The notes beneath the pieces are model-generated. The model saw only the letters and a program-made list of their open reading frames with translations. It searched no databases and had not been told where the DNA came from. Positions 53,901-62,317 of a DNA stretch of 64,000 bases are shown piece by piece (the stretch's first letter is position 1; each line of letters opens with the position of its first letter). The position numbers and the translations under genes were made by a program. This DNA comes from Hexactinellida sp. DTS-2022 (Eukaryota; Porifera; Hexactinellida): positions 1,726,501 to 1,790,500 of the forward strand of contig JAPNXP010000001.1 in assembly GCA_028753945.1 (NCBI GenBank). The letters run 5' to 3'.

Positions 53901-54832
53901 GTTGATTTTGTAAAATCAACATTCGATTTTACAAAATCGACATGAATCAACATTCTCTGTCAAGGTGTGGAATGAGGGTTAAAGCCATGCTTAACTGAGT
54001 AGGCATGTAGCACATAACAAGATAAAATAACTAGGCTTTAAACAAAGTGTCTTGTATGGTTATTTGAAACGCTCGGCCATTTTAAGTGTGTGTTTACAAA
54101 ATCAACGAATAAAATATGTCGATTTTGTAAAACCAACTATGTATTTTCAGAATGTCGATTTTATATAATCAACATATTTTATAAAATGATTTTGTAAAAT
54201 CGACATTCTGAAATGTTGATTTTACAAACTCAACATTTCAGATTGTGTTTCAGTTTTAGGATGCATGAGATGTATTGATCCGCGTTTACTAAGTGGCCGG
54301 TGTTGCTCAGGTATTCGTTATTGATTGCTTCGAGGGTGTAATATTGTGTAAGATATTTATTTATTATGAGTGATATTTGGAGGAGGATAAGGCCGAAAAC
54401 CGGCCGTTAATTGTGTTGCGTAGTGTCTAACTAACATGAACTAACAAAGGTCGCGAAGCGACGGAGACCAAATGGCTCGGAATATATTAATGCATAAGCT
54501 GAATACAATGTCTACTGAAATAGAATGACGTTGGTGTTGTTAATTTAATTAGCTAATGATAAGACAAATACATTAATGAGTAAATCCAGACGGCGTAGCT
54601 GTTGAGTGATCGACTGAGACAAAAGGGCTCGCTTAATATACATTCTTTCTAGATATACCTTGGAGGATATCCCACTATGTGGTTTGCTGGAGAGGATGAA
54701 AATGCTTGTGTGCATGCATACCTGCATTCTCTTTATGAAATAAATACTGAAATTATTGAAAGAAACAAGAAATTAGAAATACCATACAAGTATCTACTAC
54801 CCGCCCGGTGTCCCAACAGTATTACTGTTTAA
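41831..54832 (+). CDS. PLAT-domain lipoxygenase (arachidonate-lipoxygenase type), six exons
   Basis: Exons by splice sites and frame: 41831-41915 (tentative), 43322-43702, 48210-48793, 49839-50075, 50445-51230 and 54653-54832. They join in phase and total 2253 bases, 750 residues. The PLAT beta-sandwich is in exon 2 and ends in the FPCYHWI signature of animal lipoxygenases. Exon 3 has LEERRKIYIWRF and EFGRQILNGVN. The iron ligands are two His in HHEISSH at the start of exon 5, His and Asn in VQHAAVNFGQ, and the C-terminal carboxylate of ...CPNSITV, Val instead of the usual Ile. Lipoxygenases add O2 to polyunsaturated fatty acids such as arachidonate; PLAT targets membranes. Position specificity cannot be read here. 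The introns are long (up to 4.5 kb) and full of miniature elements. Confidence 0.88.
43322..43702 (+). CDS. Lipoxygenase exon 2 (PLAT domain)
   Basis: Acceptor TTTTCTAATAG; donor CTGTG|GTGAGT. It encodes CYGVRIVNGNMENAGTASNV through FPCYHWIGEGDHYTNSADC. Its single leftover G joins CT of exon 3 to make Ala. Confidence 0.85.
44030..44215 (+). repeat. Minisatellite of GCGACATTTGTGTACA units
   Basis: About ten imperfect 16- to 24-bp units (for example AGCGACATTTGTGTACAGCG) in lipoxygenase intron 2. A two-unit relic lies at 52489-52530 in the last intron. Confidence 0.65.
44330..44520. mobile_element. Worn CAGTCAGG-family MITE, copy 2
   Basis: Internal phrases GGAACCAAAATTGTGTTCAT and CCTGATCCTGACTG match the elements at 1471 and 51293. 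The ends are eroded, so the edges are approximate. Confidence 0.5.
45323..45506. mobile_element. Pogo/mariner-like MITE (CTCCCAAAGCGG family) with internal duplication
   Basis: Ends CAGGTAAACCTCCCAAAGCG and its inverse, flanked by TA (45321-45322, 45507-45508). The interior is a tandem duplication of about 90 bp containing CATCGGGAGAATGATTTTG. Confidence 0.72.
45860..46582. repeat. Large near-perfect palindrome (arms about 350 bp)
   Basis: The left arm begins CTAAGGCTAAGTTCCTTCTGG and the right arm ends with its inverse. The centre, about 46205-46240, is AATTTTCAATAAATATTTCG between GACTAATCGG and CCGATTAGTC. The arms differ at only a few sites. It is probably a recent foldback insertion in lipoxygenase intron 2. 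Confidence 0.75.
46600..46803 (-). repeat. Dispersed repeat ending in a hairpin
   Basis: ATCCAAAATTGCAGCCTGTG at 46680 pairs with its inverse at 46780-46800. The adjoining ACACCTTCATAGTGATGATG is shared, inverted, with about 38850-38880. Confidence 0.6.
46953..47647. repeat. Large palindrome with GTTGATTTTGTAAAATCAAC units
   Basis: Arms of about 330 bp, almost identical, from ATGTATATGTTATATCG to CGACATAACATATACAT. The centre and ends are arrays of the 20-bp unit, itself a perfect palindrome. A related, worn copy lies at 53896-54240. Confidence 0.78.
47755..47850. repeat. GATCG-rich patch
   Basis: A dense cluster of GATCG, ACGATC and related words in lipoxygenase intron 2. No larger structure is recognised. 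Confidence 0.4.
48210..48793 (+). CDS. Lipoxygenase exon 3
   Basis: Acceptor TTTTGTATTTAG; donor ATGCAG|GTATAG, phase 0. It encodes the linker LVKQRQLQLEERRKIYIWRF and the first helical part up to LPENFPVTNEIVG, a typical lipoxygenase phrase. Confidence 0.88.
49065..49405. repeat. (TATAA)n microsatellite split by a MITE
   Basis: Pentanucleotide TATAA runs lie on both sides of the element 49105-49278 (about eight units before, more than twenty after), in lipoxygenase intron 3. Confidence 0.8.
49105..49278. mobile_element. Pogo/mariner-like MITE (CAGTGGAAGCCGC family) inside the microsatellite
   Basis: CAGTGGAAGCCGCTTAATCG and its inverse, flanked by TA. Inner phrase GGTTAATCGGGA in several orientations. 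It is whole and little worn. Confidence 0.75.
49584..49769. mobile_element. Pogo/mariner-like MITE (GACTCCGCTTAATAGAGCC family)
   Basis: CAGTCGACTCCGCTTAATAG and its inverse, TA flanks (49582-49583, 49770-49771). It is very similar to 61848-62032 over the whole length. Confidence 0.78.
49839..50075 (+). CDS. Lipoxygenase exon 4
   Basis: Acceptor TTGATTTTAG; donor GCAATG|GTAATA, both phase 0. It encodes DGYVYICDLSEIMDGLPC and the strand segment PIAIQLKRIPTEDNPIFLP that leads to the catalytic helices. Confidence 0.87.
50147..50327. mobile_element. Pogo-like MITE (AGAACCTCGTTAGTACGAAC family)
   Basis: CAGGAGAACCTCTTAAGTACC at the left and GTACTAACGAGGTTCTACTG at the right, TA flanks, in lipoxygenase intron 4. 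A sister copy is 61431-61603. Confidence 0.72.
50445..51230 (+). CDS. Lipoxygenase exon 5 (main catalytic exon)
   Basis: Acceptor TTCTTTTAG; donor GACGAA|GTGAGT, phase 0. It holds the first iron ligands in HHEISSHYISCH, the KLLKPAIRYTMAINNGAR helix, and the third and fourth ligands in FTGTVQHAAVNFGQ. Confidence 0.9.
51293..51486. mobile_element. Pogo/mariner-like MITE (CAGTCAGG family), copy 3
   Basis: CAGTCAGGTCTGCTTATTATG and its inverse ending CCTGACTG, TA flanks (51291-51292, 51487-51488). It is the best preserved of three copies in the window. Confidence 0.78.
51923..52436. mobile_element. Longer pogo-like element (CCGCTTAATTGGGAC family)
   Basis: Starts CAGTAGATTCCGCTTAATTG after TA; the right end is near TGTCCCAAATAAGCGGAGTG. 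The interior repeats GGTTAATCGGGACA. The right edge is uncertain and no coding frame is kept. Confidence 0.5.
53739..53867 (+). repeat. GC-rich hairpin repeat, fullest copy
   Basis: Order: GGCCGCGAAGCGGCC hairpin, TTAATTGCATCGCGTAGTG, AAAGGTCGCGAAGCGACCTTT-type hairpin, then GTCGCGAAGCGACCGAGACC and the tail GAAGGGCTCGTC. It lies in the last lipoxygenase intron. A lone ACCGCGAAGCGGT hairpin is nearby at about 53356-53370. Confidence 0.72.
53896..54240. repeat. Array of GTTGATTTTGTAAAATCAAC-type units
   Basis: Several palindromic 20-bp units with variants, related to the palindrome at 46953-47647 but without its long arms. Confidence 0.55.
54379..54480 (+). repeat. GC-rich hairpin repeat, copy 5
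   Basis: GGCCGAAAACCGGCCGTTAA, then AAAGGTCGCGAAGCGACGG and tail AGACCAAATGGCTCGG. Same layout as 53739-53867, 640 bp upstream. Confidence 0.65.
54607..54633 (+). repeat. GC-rich hairpin repeat tail, worn copy
   Basis: GATCGACTGAGACAAAAGGG then CTCGC, about 20 bp before the last lipoxygenase acceptor site. Confidence 0.45.
54653..54832 (+). CDS. Lipoxygenase last exon
   Basis: Acceptor TTCTTTCTAG. Encodes IYLGGYPTMWFAGEDENACV to the stop after PNSITV. The C-terminal carboxylate is the fifth iron ligand of lipoxygenases. A worn GC hairpin repeat ends about 20 bp before the acceptor. Confidence 0.88.
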   Translation: MYLGGYPTMWFAGEDENACVHAYLHSLYEINTEIIERNKKLEIPYKYLLPARCPNSITV

Positions 54833-56434
54833 CCTGCCTGGTTTATGATGTCTAATTGCTGAATTATGCAATACTAGTTTTAAACAGTTTAGTTTCATGT
54901 GCTAACATAACCTATGTGATTCTAACATATTCTTAAGATACTATTTGTATATTGTGTGGTATAGAGGATCTTACTAAATAGGAAAAGTACATAAATAGTG
55001 GGTGTATATATGTATACTTTTATGAATTTATACATTCTAAACAGAGTAAATTGAGCTCTATGGGGCTCTCTAAGGTAAATATAGTAAAGAGAGTACTGTT
55101 GCATTATATTTAGAGATCGTTGTATTGATTAATCATAGATTTTTAGAGCAGTACAATTCTGAGACTCAAAAGTTAAATTCTCAAATTTACTGTTCTTACA
55201 TATTATTTATTTGAAAAACATATTGTTATGACTTGTAGAATTATAGGGAAGTAAGTTTATCAAGAAAGTTGATTATTTGGCTTGGTCAATTAATTCATTG
55301 AAATACGAATTCGGTAACAGTCCTTGCAAATTACAAGGTCAATTAGTATCAGAGATTTTCGGTCTTTCAATGACTAATTCGAACGAGATGAGCTAGAGCC
55401 GAAGAGATTCTACTAGAGTATGAAAATATCGTTCGATAGAATAGCTACCAAGCCAAGAGAGGTATGACCAAATAAATAACGTGCTATGTAAACATTTTCC
55501 GAGTGTATTCATCCTTCACAAGGATTGCCAATACTTTATTGGGCTAGTAGTATCATTCTGGGAGACAAGCTAATATGTTCAGAAACATGACGTGCCTCAT
55601 CAGCTAGAGTTCGAGTATCAAAAGCTTTAAGTTCTAACTGGTTTTAAACAACAATGATTTGTTTGTTTGTTCGGAATTAATGAGGAACTGGTAGAGCTGC
55701 GACTTGAAATTTGGCAGGGTGGGGAATAATGTTTCTAGGAACAAGTCCTAATATCTAAGAAAAATATTCACATCTTCCCTCTCAAAAGATGACAAAATTT
55801 AACCAAGTAAATTCGAGGGTTGTCCCAGTATGAATTAGCAGCTAGCCGTTGACGGAAACTTCGTCGAAAGGAAAATTCGTCGACGGAAATTTGGTCGAAA
55901 GTGTAATAATTTAGGCTGAATCCTTTGTAGATTCACAACTCTTGCTATGGTCTTAACACGATAATGGTTTTGATTTTAACACAAAGCAATCTTATAACTT
56001 CGAGTTGTCATGAATCACTCATGAATAGACTCGCCATTTGTTTTACGTAAACACTCAGGGCCACCGGGGGTGTCCTGGGTGTCCGGACACCCACTGCCTC
56101 AAGGAAATGAAGCGGTGCTTGTACACTGACACCCACTAAACTATACAGTGGACACCCACTACTGCCACACCTCATAATACGTGGCGCCGGCAATGACACT
56201 TAAAATCATATTAGTTTTAAGTTACATGGTTATCATAGCCAACATTTCAAAAAGATATAAGTATACTATGTAAGGAATGCTGTATTTATTATAATAAAAA
56301 TCAACCTTCTTAACATCTACTTTCAACTTGTACGACAGACATATGGCTACCCCTCTTAATTCAATGACCATTGAGAAAATAAAGACAATCGTAACAAAGA
56401 TAAAGCTGTTGGAAACGGATTTATCTATTCCCTA
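54833..56434. other. Intergenic stretch, no gene recognised
   Basis: AT-rich. Around 55845-55905 there are GGAAACTTCGTCGAAAGG-like phrases resembling the MULE end at 56440-56530, and 56060-56170 is a GC-rich patch with GTGTCCGGACACCC and repeated GGACACCCACT. Nothing coding is convincing. Confidence 0.45.
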
Positions 56435-56535
56435 AATCCGTTGACGGACAATTCGTCGCCGGACAATTTGTCGCGGACAATTTGTCGCCGGACAATTCGT
56501 CGCATGGACAATTCGTCGCATAGAAAATTAGTCTC
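56435..56535. repeat. Tandem GGACAATTCGTCGC repeats, probable end of the MULE element
   Basis: Five copies of GGACAATT(C/T)GTCGC in about 90 bp, some 200 bp before the transposase start. Short tandem units in the ends are also seen in the MULE-type element at 40448. No inverted partner was found after 58168. Confidence 0.5.
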
Positions 56536-56739
56536 AAAGATGTTGTTGTAGAACATAACAACGAATGAGGTGTGAACGATAAATTGTTTATTTTCCCACT
56601 CTGGAAATTTGGCGTTCTCACCTGATCGTTATATGGATTCTAGTTATATGGTTTATAGTACAACATAATATCAAAATGGAGTATATAAATAGTCAATAGT
56701 AATTACGTAATTACAAAAAATCATATTTACAAGATTCTA

Positions 56740-58168
56740 ATGGCTATTTCCTTAACTTCTTTTTCGATTGAGAGGATTACGAGTGAAAAGAACAAAGATA
56801 AAGCAACTATACAAGGTTTTATTTATACTTTAAATAGGAAATCTCACGATATTGAATACTGGGTCTGTGAAAAACGCGGGATCTGTAAAGCGAGGTTACA
56901 CACAAATAATAATCAAGTAGTCAAACCTACAGATCCTTCCACAATACCAAGTGAACACTCCCATAGTTCCGATGTAATTAGGGTCAATATGCTAAAAGGG
57001 TATACAAACCTCAAAGGCATTGCTCGAAATTCTGATTCAAGTACACGCACTCTCCTTGCTAATTCAGTGGAAGAAATGACTGCAGAATGTATTAACAAGT
57101 TGCCTAAACTTTATTCTGTTAAGAGAACTATTAGAAAGTGTAAGAGAGGAGAAGAAGAATACTATGGGAATCCAAGTTCTTGTGCTGAAATAATAATTCC
57201 TGACAGATATAAATTCACACTCAATGGTAACAGCTTCCTACTGTTTGATTCTGGAGAAGGTGATATGTATAGAATGATGCTCTTTGGAACTACAAAGTTT
57301 CTATCGATACTTAAAGAAAGTAATAACTGGTACTGTGAGTCTGTGATAGTACATTTAAAGTGGTTCCAAAACATTTTTTCAACTCTACACTATCCATGCA
57401 CAAAGAGATGCATATATATTCCCTTGTGTGTATGCCTTGTTACAGGCTAAGACTGAAGTCACTTACGAAAGGATGCTCTCTAAACTACTCCAGCTAGAAC
57501 CAGAATTAAATCCCACATCTATAATGGTGGATTTTGAAAAGGCCGCGATTAATGCATTGGAAAATAAGTTCATTGCCTGTGTTTATGGATGTTTCTTCCA
57601 CTTATCTCAGAACATTTACCGGAGAATTCAAGCTGATGGATTAGCTACCGCGTATCAACAAGATGCTGATTTAGCTTTGAAGCTGAAGATGCTGCCCTGC
57701 CTGGCTTTCGTACCCGAGATCGATGTAATTGATTGTTTTAGTATTTTGATGGAAGAATATCCCCAATCTGGGATGACGGTAGCGAAATATTTTGAAGACA
57801 ACTATATTGGAAAACAACTCCCAAATGGTTCTCGCAGGACGCCACTATTTCCCATAAGAATGTAGAACATGCATCAAAGAGTGATGGATCAAATGCCTAG
57901 AACAAATAATAGTGTAGAAGGCTGGCATAATGCATTTAGACATGGCATTGGTCATCCACACCCAAGTTTTGTCTAACTCTTAAGTTTTTTGCAAAAAGAG
58001 CAATCGCTTCAGGATGCAATTTATGCAAAGTGGGAAGGAGGAACTATAAAGAAACGTTCGAAATTGAGTGTTGAACGTGAAAAAAGAATTTATAATATCG
58101 TTAGCAAATATGATAATCGCGAAACCTTGGAATATCTTCGAGGGTTAGCATATAATATGGAATTTTGA
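56740..58168 (+). pseudogene. FLYWCH/MULE transposase gene, broken
   Basis: The N-terminal FLYWCH-like zinc module has GFIYTLNRKSHDIEYWVCEK, a second Cys in GICKARLHT and His in EHSHS. The MULE catalytic part follows with ALLQAKTEVTYERMLSKL, IMVDFEKAAINAL (catalytic Asp) and CFFHLSQNIYRRIQ, then PRTNNSVEGWHNAF. It is a DNA transposon's own gene, not a host gene. It is broken: the frame changes near 57375 (the continuation QLYTIHAQRDAYIFPCVYAL lies in another frame) and stops occur near 57863 and 57976. About 80% of a typical protein can be followed. The decay is light, so the copy is not ancient. An inverted terminal pair was not found. Confidence 0.8.
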
Positions 58169-58240
58169 TTATAGCTATTTAACTCATTTACATTATATAC
58201 TTTCCATTTATTTATCTTAATTGTTTTCCTTCCTCATACC

Positions 58241-59027
58241 CAGGGCCGTCGAGAGGGGGGGGTAGCCGGGGTAATTACCCCGGGGCCCGGGGCCCGAAGG
58301 GGCCCGGGAAATTCTGTCTGTGTAGGTATGCTCGGGCTTTATTGGCTGTATTAATTAAGCAGACAAGTCAAGGGGGAAATAAAGACATCGCTGGGTAGAG
58401 TAATACCTTAGTTATTTAATCCTTCCTAGAAAACCAAGCCAGACTTACTTTGTAACAGTTATTTAATTTTCCATAACTAACTCAGTTACGGGATCCGATC
58501 CAAACGACAGCAACGCATAAATAGGCTAACACAGGCTTTCATCCAGGAAAAATTTTCTGCGCGCCTAGATTAAGTTTGAGCTCGCTCACAAGCGCCTAAA
58601 ATACTTAATTTGTATAACGCTATGGTAGCACCTCTCGATTTTCGCGCACCTAGAAAATTTCTCTTTCAAAATTTCGCGCCTAGAGGCGCGTCGCGCACAC
58701 CTGGATGATACCCTGGCTAACAACCTTTTTGTTTCTTTGACTGTTTAGAATAATAAGTCACAACCTGCGATGTCCTCTTATTAACATAGATATGGTGCAA
58801 AAAAATAGTATATCCTAAACTCTATAGCTATATAGCTAAAGGTTATTTGAAAATTCATAAAAAATAAGAGTAAATAGGATTTAATTTATTTAATAATTAA
58901 AATATATATAATCGAATACGATAGTTTGCGTTTAGTTTATTCACTTCACGATAACGGAACTAAATATCAGAGGGGGCCCGATTCCAAAATTTTGACCCGG
59001 GGCCCGCTCGCGCTCTCGACGGCCCTG
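58241..59027. mobile_element. hAT-like element with CAGGGCCGTCGAGAG ends and a nested MITE
   Basis: CAGGGCCGTCGAGAGGGG at the left, CGCTCTCGACGGCCCTG at the right, with GGGGCCCGGGGCCC blocks inside both. No matching 8-bp flank was found. Within it, about 58539-58706, is a second inverted pair, CATCCAGGAAAAATTTTC against CACACCTGGATG, carrying GCGCGCCTAGA phrases. Confidence 0.6.
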
Positions 59028-60041
59028 GGAAGGGGTGATAATTTTCGCTAATAACGTTTTAGCAGCTCATATTCACCCGTTTCGGCCAGTCCAGTCCTTT
59101 TGGTGAACGTTACTGTTGCACTTCTTAAATGCAAGAGGCATATAATTTGAAGTGTATAGGCTTGGAATACCGAGGGCCGCTGGCCCGAGTGTAAGATATA
59201 AGAATAAATAATAATATAGCTATTGCGAATAGTTAGGCAGAGTAGACCAGATTTGAAATTTATAAAGCACCAAATATAATATTTACTACATGTTACCTAT
59301 TTTTTGGCTTTCGATTTTTCGGTAGGAACCACTTCAAATGATAGGGTCACTCGCTAAGGTAGATACAATAATTGAGAATTAAATGTTCCACATTGCAGCG
59401 TTGTCAAGGCAAAAAATTTCCCACATAAAATGTGTGGGAAAATTTTGTGCTTTTGTCGGGAACCGCCACAACTAGCATTGCCAGATTATCATCTAGCCAA
59501 ACCCGGACAAAATATAGCTATATAATATTAACCCTATTTGCTGTACTAACAATACTGCAGTATTTACTCGAAGAGTAGCCTAGGCGATTATTATTATAAT
59601 TTTTAGGCGCCCGGGATATTATTTAAGTTGAGCATCTATTTGTTATTTGAGGAAATAAGTTAAAATCATGAACCTGTTAACACGAACACTAATTTAGTCC
59701 CTTTCAAAGCATTTCAATAAAAATATCACTGGTTAATAGAATTTCGGAGTACAGATCTTTTTGTTCTTAATTATTTAATTATACCTTTATGGATTTTATA
59801 ATTTGATATACAAACATTTGTACAGTGTATCCCGATAGATTACGCAGCTCATAATAATAGACAAATAATAAAATTAGATGGTTAGGATTAATAAATCTTA
59901 CCAGAACACACTTATTGTCCTACAGTGATGTACACTAGGGAGAAAACTCCAGTTTTTATATTACACTATGTATCTGTTCAAATATATACACACTCCTTTG
60001 TCTTTCCACAGAAACTAAAAGGAAGGATAGTGAATACACTG
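59028..60041. other. Intergenic stretch before twinfilin, no gene
   Basis: One strong small hairpin, TTTCCCACATAAAATGTGTGGGAAA-like, is centred near 59440. Otherwise nothing is recognised. Confidence 0.45.
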
Positions 60042-61127
60042 TTAGATATTCGAATTATAAAATTCTCCGAACTCGGGATTGGATTCAGCAGAAGTTTTTG
60101 GACGTGTTCCTTGGCTCTGTTTGCTTCTAGAAGGAGGTTTTGGTTTAGAAAAATTGTTCATAGGAGCTACTTTTGGAGGATGAATCTCGTTGATGAGAAA
60201 GCTTTCAGTGAACTCATCTTCCGCGTCCAGCTCTATTCTCTTGAAGATCTCTAAGCCCTTTTCCTGTGCTTCTACCAGAAATCCAGAGATTGAAGAGGAG
60301 TATAACATGCGTTCCTTAATGGTACATTTATAACCAGGAGAATAGAACACAAAAACTATATGACAATCAGAAGCGCCTTCATAATTATGTTTGAACTTAT
60401 AGAAATAATAACGAGGAGAGGCAGAAGGAAATATCTTTTTCAATTCTTCAGGTGATTTGCTTCCGCTTTGTTCAAACTTTATACTTTCGCCATCGATATC
60501 TATGGACATCTCAATAAAATTGCACTTGCCCTTTTTGAATACGTCTAATTCAGTCAAGAGTTGTTCCTGAATACGAAAGTTGAGTCCACCGATATGTGAG
60601 CTCCTATCCTGAGTTCCAGCAACTAGTGGCTCGTTTTTCTGCATGTCAGAAAGTATTCTTTCTTCCTCGGTCAGAGGGTTAGGAGCCTCTTTCGATACAA
60701 GAAATCCCTGGTAGCCTTCAAGCGTTAGGTCCTTCTGTTCTGTTCCGAACACCTCCGTTTTGATATAGTCACTTCCAAATTCTTTCTTGACAATGGAACG
60801 TGAGGCCGAGTATAGCATTTTCTCTCGGGAAGAAGCAGTGTCTGGCGAAAAGACAAGAAGCAACCACTGGTAATGACCGATATAATTCTTACTATCCAAT
60901 TTGAAGAATATGTAGCGCGGTTCTTTATCAATTAGATGTGGTTTCACAAGTTCATCATACTCCAACTCCCAATTCTTTTCAGGCGGCTGTGAACAAGTTA
61001 AGATTAATTCCTCCCCTTCAATTTTTACCACTACCAAACGGTACAGACCTTTACGAGCATCAGAGAATACATTTCGAAGCTCTTCATTCAAAGCAATTCC
61101 TGAATGTAGGCTGCTCATGCTATACAT
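60042..61127 (-). CDS. TWF1: Twinfilin, actin-monomer-binding protein
   Basis: A 361-residue single-exon frame, the usual twinfilin length. Two ADF-homology domains: about residues 7-140 (SGIALNEELRNVFSDARKG ... WLLLVFSPDTASSREKMLYS) and about 180-315 (VFVFYSPGYKCTIKERMLYSS). A basic Pro/Ser-rich tail, with FSKPKPPSRSKQ, corresponds to the capping-protein-binding tail. Known role: twinfilin sequesters ADP-actin, caps or depolymerises barbed ends and binds capping protein in the cytoplasm. The fourth codon is also Met, and MSSLHSGI resembles vertebrate starts more closely, so translation may begin at 61118. It is followed on the same strand by NTHL1 and ARL2BP upstream. The gene symbol follows the vertebrate name; invertebrates usually have one twinfilin. 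Confidence 0.93.
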   Translation of the reverse strand: MYSMSSLHSGIALNEELRNVFSDARKGLYRLVVVKIEGEELILTCSQPPEKNWELEYDELVKPHLIDKEPRYIFFKLDSKNYIGHYQWLLLVFSPDTASSREKMLYSASRSIVKKEFGSDYIKTEVFGTEQKDLTLEGYQGFLVSKEAPNPLTEEERILSDMQKNEPLVAGTQDRSSHIGGLNFRIQEQLLTELDVFKKGKCNFIEMSIDIDGESIKFEQSGSKSPEELKKIFPSASPRYYFYKFKHNYEGASDCHIVFVFYSPGYKCTIKERMLYSSSISGFLVEAQEKGLEIFKRIELDAEDEFTESFLINEIHPPKVAPMNNFSKPKPPSRSKQSQGTRPKTSAESNPEFGEFYNSNI

Positions 61128-61430
61128 AATACAATATTGTTTTAATTAATAGCAATTCCTGAAAAAAAATAGCAGGGGTCAATATAAATACTGGGGAAGA
61201 TTACTTCAGTTTCCCCCCCCCACCCCAAAAAATGTTAAACTTTACATATGTAACCACATGGAGCAAATTCTTTTGGTATAGGGAATCCTAAGATGGGTTT
61301 CTGTAATAGCGACCAGCTCCCGGCTCCCCTCTCAATTAAAAATCCTACATTAAACATGAATTATATTGTCTAATCAAAATCGAGTAAAGCAAATTCGGAA
61401 AAAGTTTAAAGCTACGTAATTTGTATAATA

Positions 61431-61603
61431 CAGTGGAACTTCGTTAGTACGAACACCAGGGTACCGTCAAAATGAGTTGACCTTATCCGAGATTCCCATC
61501 AACCTAGATCATTTGTATTGAAAAGCCTTTCAAGGGGACTGAAATAGTGTTCGTATAAAACAGAATTTCTATTAACCATGTTCGTACTAACGATGTTCTA
61601 CTG
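61431..61603. mobile_element. Pogo-like MITE (CAGTGGAACTTCGTTAGTAC family)
   Basis: CAGTGGAACTTCGTTAGTAC and its inverse, with TA flanks. Sister of 50147-50327. It lies upstream of twinfilin. Confidence 0.72.
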
Positions 61604-61847
61604 TACATGAAATTTGTTCACATATTACGGTACAATACGTATTTATATATCACAAAAATAATATCCATAGTATAAAAACACAATTAATCTTCATACATAC
61701 AGACGGCCACTTTTTGAATTACCGTTAAGATCCCATAGATTAGTAAATTTCCCAAATACCAAGCTATTCAGAATTAAGACCGTTGTTTTAGGACTAAACC
61801 TACTATTTTACCTCACAAGAATTAATAGTCACCTCTCATTATAATTA

Positions 61848-62032
61848 CAGTTGACTCCGCTTAATAGAGCCACCTCGGGACCAGGTTATTTTGACCCGAT
61901 TAAGCGGAGAAACCGATTAACCGAAAATATTGTAAGCCAAACTGTAATTTTGTCCTATAAATCCTGTGAAATTTTGACCCGATTAAGCGGAGAAACTGAT
62001 TAACGGGTGGATTTATTAAGCGGAGTTGACTG
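61848..62032. mobile_element. Pogo/mariner-like MITE, sister of 49584-49769
   Basis: CAGTTGACTCCGCTTAATAG and its inverse, TA flanks (61846-61847, 62033-62034). Nearly the same length and sequence as 49584-49769. Confidence 0.78.
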
Positions 62033-62317
62033 TATTAATTGAAATTTGAATAGATTGGTACTTTTTCCGGATCTCGATTAAAAAGGAATTTCGACTATAG
62101 TTCGCTTAAGTCAATGTAAATGCAATTTGAATAGTTTGAAATTACATTGGCTTCCTAGAAATGAGGAGTATCCATTCATCAAGTATAGTCAACTCCCTTT
62201 ATAACTAAGTCCAAAAATAAAAGGAGGTAGAAGTAATTGAATTGCGAAAATAAACTATTATCAACAATAACGTTATAAATATTAAGGGAAATAGGTCACT
62301 AAATAAAGTGTAGAATG

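Noticed and set aside
55250-55620. Coding-like phrases (KLQGQLVSEIFGLSMTNSNE) as a second NLR relic
   Set aside because: Too short and without any STAND motif to support a call.
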